A DNA stretch of 64,000 nucleotides from Blastococcus sp. VKM Ac-2987 (lineage in GTDB: Bacteria; Actinomycetota; Actinomycetes; Mycobacteriales; Geodermatophilaceae): positions 1,007,143 to 1,071,142 of the forward strand of contig NZ_JAPVBG010000001.1 of assembly GCF_026967805.1 (NCBI RefSeq). Direction: 5' to 3'. Shown one piece after another: positions 1-6,899 of the stretch. The notes beneath the pieces are model-generated. The model did no database searches, had not been told where the DNA came from, and saw only the letters and a program-made list of their open reading frames with translations. Made by a program: the position numbers and the translations under genes. Position 1 is the stretch's first letter. Every line of letters begins with the position of its first letter.

Positions 1-650
1 GCGGCACGCTGGGCGCCGGTCTCGGCGGCGTCACGGGTGGCCGCGCGGAGTACGCCGACTACCTGACGCCCGGCCTGCTGGTGCTGGCGATCACCGCGGC
101 GGCGCAGGGCACCGCCATCTCGGTCGCGATGGACATGACCGAGGGCATCATCACCCGGTTCCGGACCATGTCCATCGCCCGCGCCGCGGTGCTGGCCGGG
201 CACGTCGGGGGCGCGGTCGTCCAGACGATGGTCGGGCTGGCCCTGGTCGTGGGTGCGGCCCTGCTGGTCGGCTTCCGGCCGGACGCCGACCCGCTGGAGT
301 GGCTGACGGCGGCCGCGTTCCTCGTCCTGGTCAGCCTGGCGCTGTCCTGGCTCTCGGTGGCCATGGGGCTGACGGCGAAGAGCGTGGAGTCGGCCAGCAA
401 CATGCCGATGCCGATGCTGCTGCTGCCGTTCTTCGGCAGCGCCTTCGTGCCCACCGACTCCATGCCGGCCGGCCTGCGCTGGTTCGCCGAGCACCAGCCG
501 TTCACGCCGATCATCGAGACGGTGCGCGGCCTGCTGTCCGGCACGGAGATCGGCAGCAGCGGTGTCGTCGCCGTCGCGTGGTGCGCCGCGATCGCCCTGG
601 TCGGCTGGCTGTGGGCGCGACGCAGCTACGAGCGCCGCCCCGCCCGGTAG
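1..650 (+). CDS. ABC-2 type transporter permease (5' partial)
   Basis: This is the C-terminal two thirds of an ABC exporter membrane subunit; the reading frame is open from the window edge. Hydrophobic segments are visible around 'LLVLAITAAAQGTAISV', 'VVQTMVGLALVVGAALLVGF', 'LTAAAFLVLVSLALSWLSVA' and near the C-terminus. The stretch 'MDMTEGIITRFRTMSIARAAVL' is the cytoplasmic loop typical of DrrB-like ABC2_membrane proteins. Such permeases pair with a cytosolic ATPase, usually encoded just upstream, to export drugs, lipids or polysaccharides. The ATPase is outside the window, so the substrate cannot be inferred. The internal ATG at 81 is not the true start because the family sequence continues upstream of it. 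Confidence 0.85.
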   Translation, partial: GTLGAGLGGVTGGRAEYADYLTPGLLVLAITAAAQGTAISVAMDMTEGIITRFRTMSIARAAVLAGHVGGAVVQTMVGLALVVGAALLVGFRPDADPLEWLTAAAFLVLVSLALSWLSVAMGLTAKSVESASNMPMPMLLLPFFGSAFVPTDSMPAGLRWFAEHQPFTPIIETVRGLLSGTEIGSSGVVAVAWCAAIALVGWLWARRSYERRPAR

Positions 651-680
651 CGGCGCCCGCCAGGCTTCCCTGTGCGCGCA

Positions 681-717
681 GTCGGCTTCTGCCCACCAGT
701 GGTGGGCAGAACCCGAC
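681..717. terminator. Near-perfect 37-bp palindrome after the permease gene
   Basis: Arms 681-698 and 700-717 are reverse complements with one mismatch, around a single central G. It lies 30 bp past the permease stop and just ahead of a decayed gene. A stem-loop here could end transcription, though there is no T-run. It could also be a dispersed palindromic repeat or an operator. Confidence 0.55.
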
Positions 718-771
718 CGCGCGGTGGGGAACATCCGGCGGCCGGCCGGCGCTGCACGCGGCACTCCCCCG

Positions 772-1217
772 CTGCTGCTCGCCCTGGACGACCTGCACGA
801 GTACCACGCGGCGACGAGCGGGTCCAGCTGCTGGCGACCGGCACCGTCGACAACCACGTCGACTTCGCGGCCCTGGACGGCGGTGCCGTGAGCCTCTCCG
901 CCGACGGCACGACCGCGACCATCGAGCTGCCCGCGCCGCGACTGGGCGAGGTCCGCATCGACCCGCAGGAGAGCCGGGTCCTCGACCGCGACCGCGGGCT
1001 GGTCGACCGGATCGGCGACGCGGTCGGTGACGATCCGGTCGACGACAGCGCGCTCTACGCGGTGACCGAGGACCGGCTGACCGCGGCGGCCGCGGCGAGC
1101 GACCTCCGCGAGCGCGCCGAGACCAACACCCGCGCCATGCTGACCGGTCTCGCCCGGTCGCTCGGCGTCGACGAGGTCGAGGTCCGCTTCGAGGACACCG
1201 CCGACAGCGCCGGCTGA
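772..1217 (+). pseudogene. DUF4230-family remnant, internally deleted and frameshifted
   Basis: The C-terminal part, from 'VQLLATGTVDNHVDFAAL' to 'VEVRFEDTADSAG', resembles the end of DUF4230 proteins, usually membrane-anchored proteins of unknown function. About 12 residues that normally precede it ('LLALDDLHEYHAA') are encoded at 772-816 in a different frame. The segment that should join the two, about 20-25 residues ending near 'GER', is missing, and no N-terminal anchor is found upstream. I read this as a gene that lost its 5' part and suffered a frame-changing internal deletion. The open frame from 672 begins with non-homologous arginine-rich sequence and is probably not a real N-terminus. 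The family match is from memory of the motif. Confidence 0.6.
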
Positions 1218-1224
1218 GCGAGGA

Positions 1225-1271
1225 CGCACGTCGGCCCCCGTCCCCTTGCCGGGGAACGGGGCCGACGTGCG
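1225..1271. terminator. Bidirectional terminator hairpin
   Basis: Perfect 14-bp arms at 1225-1238 and 1258-1271 enclose a smaller G/C hairpin. The element sits exactly between two convergent genes, 7 bp past one stop and 9 bp past the other, so it likely ends transcription from both sides. There is no T-run, as is common in high-GC actinobacteria. Confidence 0.75.
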
Positions 1272-1279
1272 TGCGGGGT

Positions 1280-2479
1280 TCAGCCCTTGAGCTTGTAGGT
1301 CCTGAGCAGACCGCGGCTGATGATCGTCTTCTGGATCTCGCTGGTGCCCTCGCCGATCAGCAGGAACGGCGCCTCGCGCATGAGGCGCTCGATCTCGTAC
1401 TCCTTGGAGTAGCCGTACCCGCCGTGGATGCGGAAGGACTGCGTGGTCACCTCGGCGCAGTACTCGCTGGCGATCAGCTTGGCCATGCCGGCCTCGACGT
1501 CGTTGCGCTTGCCGGCGTCCTTGAGGCGGGCCGCGTTGACCATCATCAGGTGGGCGGCCTCGACCTTGGTGGCCATCTCGGCCAGCTGGAAGGCGATCGC
1601 CTGGTGCTGGGCGATCGGCTTGCCGAAGGTCTCCCGCTGCTGGGCGTAGGCGACGGCGAGCTCGAAGGCGCGGATGGAGATGCCGCAGGCGCGGGCCGCG
1701 ACGTTGACCCGGCCGACCTCGACGCCGTCCATCATCTGGCTAAAGCCCTTGCCCGGCTGGCCGCCGAGGATGTCGCCGGCCTCGGCGTGGTAGCCGTCGA
1801 ACACCAGCTCGGTGGTGTCGACGCCCTTGTAGCCCATCTTGTCGATCTTGCCGGGGATGGTGAGCCCGGGCTTGACCTCGCCGAAGCCGGCCGGCTTCTC
1901 GACGAGGAACGTCGTGAGGTTCTGGTGCGCCTTCTCGGCGCCCTCGTCAGTGCGCACCAGCGCCGCGACCAGGGTGGAGCTGCCACCGTTGGTCAGCCAC
2001 ATCTTCTGGCCGTCGATGACGTAGTTCCCGTCGGCCTGCTTGACGGCCTTGGTGCGGATGCCGGCGACGTCGGAGCCCAGCCCCGGCTCGGACATCGAGA
2101 AGGCGCCCCGCACCTCCCCGGTGGCCATGCGCGGGAGGTAGTGGTCCTTCTGCTCCTGCGTGCCGTGCTGCTTGATCATGTACGCCACGATGAAGTGGGT
2201 GTTGATGACGCCGGAGACGCTCATCCAGCCACGCGCGATCTCCTCCACCACCAGCGCGTAGGTGAGCAGCGACTCGCCGAGGCCGCCGTACTCCTCGGGG
2301 ATCATGAGCCCGAAGATGCCGAGCTCCTTGAGCCCGTCGACGATCTCCTGCGGGTAGGTGTCGCCGTGCTCGAGCTCCTGCGCGTTCGGGATGATCTCGC
2401 GGTCGACGAAGCTCCTGACCGTCGACAGGATCTCGCGCTGGATGTCGGTCAGATCAGCGGTCTGTGCCAAGCGGGTCAA
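1280..2479 (-). CDS. Acyl-CoA dehydrogenase
   Basis: A 399-residue FAD-dependent acyl-CoA dehydrogenase, which introduces the alpha,beta double bond into an acyl-CoA and passes electrons to ETF. It shows the N-terminal helical domain (about 10-120), the middle beta domain with 'GAFSMSEPGLGSDVAGI', and the C-terminal helical domain with 'RETFGKPIAQHQAIAFQLAEMA'. The C-terminal 'IGEGTSEIQ' contains the Glu equivalent to the catalytic base of medium-chain enzymes. The start is TTG at 2479, preceded by a GGAG about 9 nt upstream. It appears monocistronic and ends at a hairpin shared with the convergent remnant. The acyl chain or branched-chain substrate cannot be read from sequence. Confidence 0.93.
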   Translation of the reverse strand: MTRLAQTADLTDIQREILSTVRSFVDREIIPNAQELEHGDTYPQEIVDGLKELGIFGLMIPEEYGGLGESLLTYALVVEEIARGWMSVSGVINTHFIVAYMIKQHGTQEQKDHYLPRMATGEVRGAFSMSEPGLGSDVAGIRTKAVKQADGNYVIDGQKMWLTNGGSSTLVAALVRTDEGAEKAHQNLTTFLVEKPAGFGEVKPGLTIPGKIDKMGYKGVDTTELVFDGYHAEAGDILGGQPGKGFSQMMDGVEVGRVNVAARACGISIRAFELAVAYAQQRETFGKPIAQHQAIAFQLAEMATKVEAAHLMMVNAARLKDAGKRNDVEAGMAKLIASEYCAEVTTQSFRIHGGYGYSKEYEIERLMREAPFLLIGEGTSEIQKTIISRGLLRTYKLKG

Positions 2480-2675
2480 CGGGTGCGCTCCATTCGGGAC
2501 TGCGGTGTCCGAGTTACCGAGGAGTATGGGTCACGCTCGGGGCCCCTCCGGCGTGTGCCTGCTCACCTTTCCCCGCCGCACCGCCCGTCGCATCGGCCGC
2601 GTGGCGCCTCCCGCGGTCGCGCCGCGGGCGTGGTGGAGTAGCCGCTCGGCGGCACCGCACGGCACAGGAGGACCC

Positions 2676-3113
2676 ATGACCCACGGCGACGACGGGCTGT
2701 ACCGCGGCGATCCGCCGCCGGCGGCGCCCGGCGCGGGCGCCGTCCCGCCGGGAGCCGGGTACGCCCCGCCCGGCTACGCGCAGCCGTACGGTCCGCCGCC
2801 CGGGTACGGCGCTCCGCCCGGGTACGGCATTCCGCCCGGGTACGGCACTCCTCCGGGTCATCCCGCGCAGTGGGGCCGGCCGACGAGCGGCCTGGCGATC
2901 GCCGCGCTGGTCATGGCCTTCGTCTTCCCACCGGTGGGGCTGGGCCTATGCATCTCGGCGCGCCGGCAGATCCGCCGGACCGGCGAGGAGGGTGACGGCA
3001 TGGCGCTGGCCGGCGTCATCGTCGGCGGCATCGGGACCGGCATCTACGTACTGGTCCTGCTCGTCTGGATCATCGCCTTCGCGGCGCTGACCAGCACCGG
3101 CTTCGGCCCCTGA
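2676..3113 (+). CDS. DUF4190 membrane protein with Pro/Gly/Tyr-rich N-terminus
   Basis: A 145-residue protein. Residues 1-68 are a disordered cytoplasmic-type tail rich in P, G and Y with tandem six-residue units. A DUF4190 region with two membrane helices follows (about 70-90 and 107-135), with a short basic loop 'ISARRQIRRTGEEGDGMA' between them. DUF4190 proteins are small actinobacterial membrane proteins of unknown function. ATG at 2676 is chosen because a perfect AGGAGG lies at 2666-2671; the open frame extends upstream but without homology. The 196-bp gap to the divergent acyl-CoA dehydrogenase must hold both promoters; I could not place them confidently. Confidence 0.8.
   Translation: MTHGDDGLYRGDPPPAAPGAGAVPPGAGYAPPGYAQPYGPPPGYGAPPGYGIPPGYGTPPGHPAQWGRPTSGLAIAALVMAFVFPPVGLGLCISARRQIRRTGEEGDGMALAGVIVGGIGTGIYVLVLLVWIIAFAALTSTGFGP
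2793..2864 (+). repeat. Four tandem 18-bp coding repeats
   Basis: Units at 2793, 2811, 2829 and 2847 encode PPPGYG, APPGYG, IPPGYG and TPPGHP. The middle two differ only in their first codon. This looks like recent expansion by slippage within the disordered tail of the DUF4190 protein. Confidence 0.85.
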
Positions 3114-3162
3114 GCCGCCCGCGGGCCTGTCCCCGGCCCCGCCCGGTCCCTACGCTCCCGCC

Positions 3163-3870
3163 ATGGCGGCCGAGCACCCGGTAGGAGACCCCCGGGCGGT
3201 CGAGCTGGCGCTACCGTTCACCGGCCGCTGGCTGACCCGCAACAGCCCGGCCCGGCGGGTGCCGAGCCACGGCACCGACCTGCTCGGCGAGCGGTACGCG
3301 GTCGACTTCGTCGGGGTGGACGCCCAGGGCCGGACGGCGGGGATGCGCGACTGGCGGACCCTCGTCGCCACCGAGCCGCCCGAGCGCTTTCCCGGGTTCG
3401 GGCGGCCGATCCTCGCGCCGGCCGGCGGCACCGTCGTCGCCGTGCACGACGGCGAGCCCGACCACGGGGCCCGGCGGTCGCAGCTGGCGCTCGTGCCCTA
3501 CGCGCTCGGGCAGGCCGGCCGCCTCCGGGCGGGGGTGCACGCCATCGCCGGCAACCACGTGATCATCGCGCTGCCCGGGGCGCAGGCCTACGTCGCCCTG
3601 GTGCACCTCCGGCGCGGCTCGGTCCGGGTCGCCGCCGGCCAGGTGGTGGCGGTGGGCGAACCGGTCGGCACCTGCGGGAACTCGGGCAACTCGACCCAGC
3701 CGCACGTCCACCTGCAGGTCATGGACAGCGCGGACCTGTCCGTCGCCCAGGGCGTGCCGATGGTCTTCCGCCGGTTCCGCGAGCAGCTCCGCACCGGCAC
3801 CGTGCTCGTGCGGGAGCTGGGGATGCCCGGGGAGGGTTCGGTGGTGGAACCCCTGCCCGGCGAGGCATAG
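3163..3870 (+). CDS. M23-family metallopeptidase-like protein
   Basis: A 235-residue protein of the LytM/M23 fold. The C-terminal half has the family's pattern: 'GNHVIIALPGAQAYVALVHLRRGSV', then 'VGTCGNSGNSTQPHVHLQV' with the HxH zinc motif. The upstream 'SHGTDLLGERYAVDF' likely supplies the other metal ligands. Such enzymes cut peptidoglycan cross-bridges or act as regulators of amidases. There is no obvious signal peptide, so this member may be cytosolic or may bind cell-wall fragments instead. TACGCT at 3151-3156 lies 6 nt before the ATG, suggesting a leaderless mRNA. The TAG stop lies inside the large palindrome that follows. Confidence 0.8.
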   Translation: MAAEHPVGDPRAVELALPFTGRWLTRNSPARRVPSHGTDLLGERYAVDFVGVDAQGRTAGMRDWRTLVATEPPERFPGFGRPILAPAGGTVVAVHDGEPDHGARRSQLALVPYALGQAGRLRAGVHAIAGNHVIIALPGAQAYVALVHLRRGSVRVAAGQVVAVGEPVGTCGNSGNSTQPHVHLQVMDSADLSVAQGVPMVFRRFREQLRTGTVLVRELGMPGEGSVVEPLPGEA

Positions 3871-3924
3871 GAAGCTATGCCTACGAATTCGGGGTCGGAT
3901 CCGTAGGCATAGCTTCCTATGCCT
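3863..3924. terminator. Perfect 23-bp inverted repeat between convergent genes
   Basis: Arms 3863-3885 and 3902-3924 are exact reverse complements with a 16-bp loop. Each arm is itself an inverted repeat (AGGCATA ... TATGCCT), so two small hairpins can compete with one long one. The left arm contains the stop codon of the M23 gene, and the right arm ends 13 bp before the stop of the convergent lyase gene. It is much richer in A+T than its surroundings. Most likely a bidirectional terminator. Confidence 0.8.
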
Positions 3925-3937
3925 GGTGAAGTGCGGC

Positions 3938-4891
3938 TCAGCTCTCCGGCGGGGTGAAGGACGAGGTGCGGGACAGGCCGGCGGCGCGGCCCTTGCCCGC
4001 GATGACCAGCGCCATCTTGCGGCTGGCCTCGTCGATCATCTCGTCGCCGAGCATCGCCGAGCCCTTCTTGCCACCGGCCTCCGACGTCGCCCAGTCGTAG
4101 GCGTCGAGGATCAGCTCGGCGTGGTCGTAGTCCTCCTGGGACGGCGCGTAGATCTCGTTGGCGGCGTCGATCTGACCCGGGTGCAGGACCCACTTGCCGT
4201 CGAAGCCGAGCATCGCCGAGCGCTTGGCGACCTCCTCGAAGGCGGGCACGTCGCGCACCTGCAGGAAGGGGCCGTCGATCGCCTGGACGCCGCGCGCGCG
4301 GGCCGCCATGAGGATCTGCATGAGGATGTAGTGGAACGGGTCGCCCGGGTAGTCCGGGTGCAGCGCGCCCACGACCAGCGACTTCATGTTGATGCTGGCC
4401 ATGAAGTCGGCCGGGCCGAAGATGATCGTCTCGATCCGGTCGCTGGCGAACGCGATGTCGTTGACGTTGATCAGGCCCTGGGCCGTCTCGATCTGCGCCT
4501 CGATGCCGATCCGGCCGATCTCCAGGCCGTTGGCCTTCTCGATCTGGGTCAGCAGCATGTCCAGCGCCTTGACCTGGGCGGCGTCCTGCACCTTCGGCAG
4601 CATGATGGCGTCGAGGTTGGCGCCGGCCCCGCCGACGACCTCGAGCACGTCCTGGAAGGTCCACTCCGTCGTCCAGTCGTTGACGCGGACGGTGCGGATC
4701 TTGTCGCCCCAGCCGCCCTCGTTCAGGGCCGCGACGATGTTCTTCCGCGCACCGGGCTTGGCCAGCGGCGCGCAGGCGTCCTCCAGGTCCAGGAAGACCT
4801 GGTCGGCCGGCAGGCCCTTGGCCTTCTCCAGGAACCGGGGGTTGCTGCCGGGAACGGCGAGGTTGGAACGACGGGAGCGGAGCTCGGCCAC
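3938..4891 (-). CDS. HpcH/HpaI aldolase / citrate lyase beta-like (CoA ester lyase)
   Basis: A 317-residue TIM-barrel lyase of the CitE/malyl-CoA lyase family, which cleaves or forms C-C bonds in CoA esters of dicarboxylic acids using Mg2+. Recognisable blocks are 'SNLAVPGSNPRFLEKA', 'DQVFLDLEDACAP' (metal/substrate acidic residues), 'IRTVRVNDW', 'IGIEAQIETAQGL' and 'FGPADFMASINM'. The length fits L-malyl-CoA/beta-methylmalyl-CoA lyases and the stand-alone CitE-like proteins better than the citrate lyase subunit, because no alpha or gamma subunit is nearby. It is a single gene ending at a strong palindrome. The exact substrate is not decided by the sequence. Confidence 0.85.
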   Translation of the reverse strand: MAELRSRRSNLAVPGSNPRFLEKAKGLPADQVFLDLEDACAPLAKPGARKNIVAALNEGGWGDKIRTVRVNDWTTEWTFQDVLEVVGGAGANLDAIMLPKVQDAAQVKALDMLLTQIEKANGLEIGRIGIEAQIETAQGLINVNDIAFASDRIETIIFGPADFMASINMKSLVVGALHPDYPGDPFHYILMQILMAARARGVQAIDGPFLQVRDVPAFEEVAKRSAMLGFDGKWVLHPGQIDAANEIYAPSQEDYDHAELILDAYDWATSEAGGKKGSAMLGDEMIDEASRKMALVIAGKGRAAGLSRTSSFTPPES

Positions 4892-5049
4892 GGTGCCTCT
4901 CTTCGTGCAGACGACGGCGTCTTCAGCTACCGGAGGGTAGCCAGGCGACTCCCGGGCCGCTGATCACCGGATCGCGTCGAGTGCGCAGTTGTGGTCGACG
5001 ACACTTCTCGACACGCCGGATCGGGTGACCAGGACTGCCCGGTCGACGC

Positions 5050-5973
5050 TCAGGTGCCCGGCTCGACCAGGGTCGCGGGCCGGCCGGCGCGCACGACCAG
5101 CGCCACCCCGGCCATCACCAGCACGACACCCGGGAGCGCCAGCAGCGGCGGGACCTGGCCGAGCAGGACGAGGGCGAACAGCAGCGCGCCCGGGACCTCC
5201 AGCAGGATCGCGAGGCTGACGACGGTCGGCCCCACCGACGAGAGCACCAGGTTGAGCAGCGTGTGCCCGAACAGCTGCGCGGTGACGGTGATGCCCGCGA
5301 TCAGCCACCACTCCCGGGCCTCGAACCCGGCCAGCGGCGCGTCGAGGAGCAGGGCGGCGACCGCGATGACGACGGCGCACACGGAGTAGCAGACGATGGC
5401 GTAGGCCGAGGTCGCCAGCCGCCGGCGGGCGCGCGCTCCCGCCAGCACGTAACCACCGGCGCAGACCGCCCCCAGCAGGGCCAGCCCGTCCCCGGCGAGC
5501 GCCTCGGCGCTCACCGTCACGTCAACCCCCACGATGAGCAGGACGCCGGCGAACGCGAGCAGCAGTCCCCACCACACCGCGGCCGGCAGCTGCACCCCCG
5601 AGATCCGCGCCGCCAGCGCCGTCCAGATCGGCGTGGTGGTGACCAGCGCGACCGAGGCGGCGACCGTCGTCATCGACAGGCTCGGCAGCCACGCGGCGAA
5701 GTGCGCCGCGAGGAACAGCCCGGCGACGACGGAGCTGCGCAGGTCGCGCCCGCGCAGGCCGGTCAGCGTCGCCCGCTCCCGGGTGAGCAGCACCGGGACG
5801 AGTGCGGCCGCGGCCGCGGCGTTGCGCCAGAACGCCAGCGCCAGCATCGGCGCGGTCACCACCGCCGTCAGCGGCGCCGACAGCGAGATGCCGACGACGG
5901 CGAGGGTGAGCAGGCCGACGTCCCGGCTCCCCGGGCGGTGCAGCGCCCAGGCCTCGGCCGAGGCGGTGCTCAC
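5050..5973 (-). CDS. EamA/DMT-family transporter
   Basis: A 307-residue integral membrane protein with ten predicted helices in two EamA repeats, as in the drug/metabolite transporter superfamily. Typical blocks are 'LALAFWRNAAAAAALVP' in the first repeat and 'LLNLVLSSVGPTVVSLAILLEVPGALLFALVLLG' in the second. It probably exports a metabolite or amino acid. The GTG at 5973 overlaps the TGA of the upstream phzF-like gene (GTGA), which implies translational coupling. A longer open frame upstream runs inside phzF and is a shadow. Confidence 0.87.
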   Translation of the reverse strand: MSTASAEAWALHRPGSRDVGLLTLAVVGISLSAPLTAVVTAPMLALAFWRNAAAAAALVPVLLTRERATLTGLRGRDLRSSVVAGLFLAAHFAAWLPSLSMTTVAASVALVTTTPIWTALAARISGVQLPAAVWWGLLLAFAGVLLIVGVDVTVSAEALAGDGLALLGAVCAGGYVLAGARARRRLATSAYAIVCYSVCAVVIAVAALLLDAPLAGFEAREWWLIAGITVTAQLFGHTLLNLVLSSVGPTVVSLAILLEVPGALLFALVLLGQVPPLLALPGVVLVMAGVALVVRAGRPATLVEPGT

Positions 5974-6875
5974 TCCGGCACGCGGATGCGGCCGCGCGCG
6001 ACCGGGACGACGGCGCCGCGCACGGTCGCGGCGACCGCCCGCCCGCCGGCGGCGGTCACGGTGCACAGGAGGACCGAGGGCCGACCCATGCGCTCGCCCT
6101 GCCGCACGGTGTAGGAGGACGTGCCGTCGCCGGCGAGCAGCCCGCTCTCCACCAGCCACACCCCGGTGCCGAGCGCGGCCGACCCGGTGGCCGGGTCCTC
6201 CCCCCAGCCCAGGTCGCGGGCGAAGACCCGCGCCCGAATGGTGGCCGAGGCGGCGTCCCACGACAGGACGGAGACCCCCTCCCCCACGTCGAGCGCGTCG
6301 AGCGCCGCCCGGTCGGGCACGGCCCGGTCGACCGCCTCCGGGCGCACCGACACGTAGGCGAACGGCAGGCCGCAGCCGGCGACGTCGGCGGGCACGCCCG
6401 TGGCGTCGGGCTCCCCGAGGCCCAGGGCGGCGGCGAGCTCCGCGGGGGCCGGTCCGTCCTGCAGGGTGGGCCGGCCGCCGGAGAGCGTCGCGCCGTCGGC
6501 GTCGACCACCACGTCGAGGATGCCGGCGCCGCACTCCTGGCGAAGCGTCCCGGCCGGCAGCCGCCCGGTGCGCACCAGCGTGTGCGCCGCGCCGACGCTC
6601 GGGTGCCCGGCGAAGGGCAGCTCGGCGAACGGCGTGAAGATGCGCACCCGGTAGTCGGCCGCCGGACCGCCGGCCGACCCGGGGTGGTCGGCGCCCGGCC
6701 CGGTCGGATCGGACAGGAACGAGGTCTCGGACAGGTGGAACTCGTTCGCCAGCGCCTGGCACTGCGCCGTCGTCAGCCCGCCGGCGTCGAACACCACGGC
6801 CAGCGGGTTGCCGGCGAACGCCCGCTCGGCGAACACGTCGACGACCTCGTAGTCCAGCTCACCCGGGGCAGCCAC
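5970..6875 (-). CDS. PhzF family isomerase-like protein
   Basis: A 301-residue member of the PhzF/diaminopimelate-epimerase fold. It begins 'YEVVDVFAERAFAGNPLAVV', followed by 'NEFHLSETSFL', which holds the Glu used for proton transfer in PhzF. Later come 'FTPFAELPFAGHPSVGAAH' and 'DLGWGEDPATGSAALG', the second half-site. No phenazine genes are present, so a role in phenazine synthesis is unlikely; most genomic PhzF homologues have unknown substrates. GTG at 6875 is chosen because TACCGT lies 7 nt upstream. The gene is coupled to the following EamA transporter, so the two may act on the same compound. Confidence 0.87.
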   Translation of the reverse strand: MAAPGELDYEVVDVFAERAFAGNPLAVVFDAGGLTTAQCQALANEFHLSETSFLSDPTGPGADHPGSAGGPAADYRVRIFTPFAELPFAGHPSVGAAHTLVRTGRLPAGTLRQECGAGILDVVVDADGATLSGGRPTLQDGPAPAELAAALGLGEPDATGVPADVAGCGLPFAYVSVRPEAVDRAVPDRAALDALDVGEGVSVLSWDAASATIRARVFARDLGWGEDPATGSAALGTGVWLVESGLLAGDGTSSYTVRQGERMGRPSVLLCTVTAAGGRAVAATVRGAVVPVARGRIRVPE

Positions 6876-6882
6876 GGCGCCG

Positions 6883-6892
6883 ACGGTAGCCT
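6883..6892. promoter_or_regulatory. Overlapping divergent -10 boxes
   Basis: TAGCCT (6887-6892, + strand) lies 7 nt before the GTG at 6900, and TACCGT (6888-6883, - strand) lies 7 nt before the GTG at 6875. The two hexamers share the TA at 6887-6888. Both messages would be leaderless, and RNA polymerase could probably occupy only one promoter at a time. Confidence 0.5.
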
Positions 6893-6899
6893 TCGGGCC

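Noticed and set aside
1271-2641. 456-aa open frame opposite the acyl-CoA dehydrogenase gene
   Set aside because: It is a GC-rich antisense shadow: composition is L/A/G/D/H-rich with no family motifs, and the other strand encodes a clear enzyme with known motifs.
3885-3902. GAATTC and GGATCC in the loop of the palindrome, suggesting a cloning scar
   Set aside because: Flanking genes are continuous and the arms are a natural-looking bidirectional terminator. Two six-base sites in 18 bp are unusual but not evidence of vector sequence.
5970-6762. PhzF gene as evidence of a phenazine cluster
   Set aside because: No other phz genes are present, and PhzF-fold proteins are common with unrelated or unknown roles.
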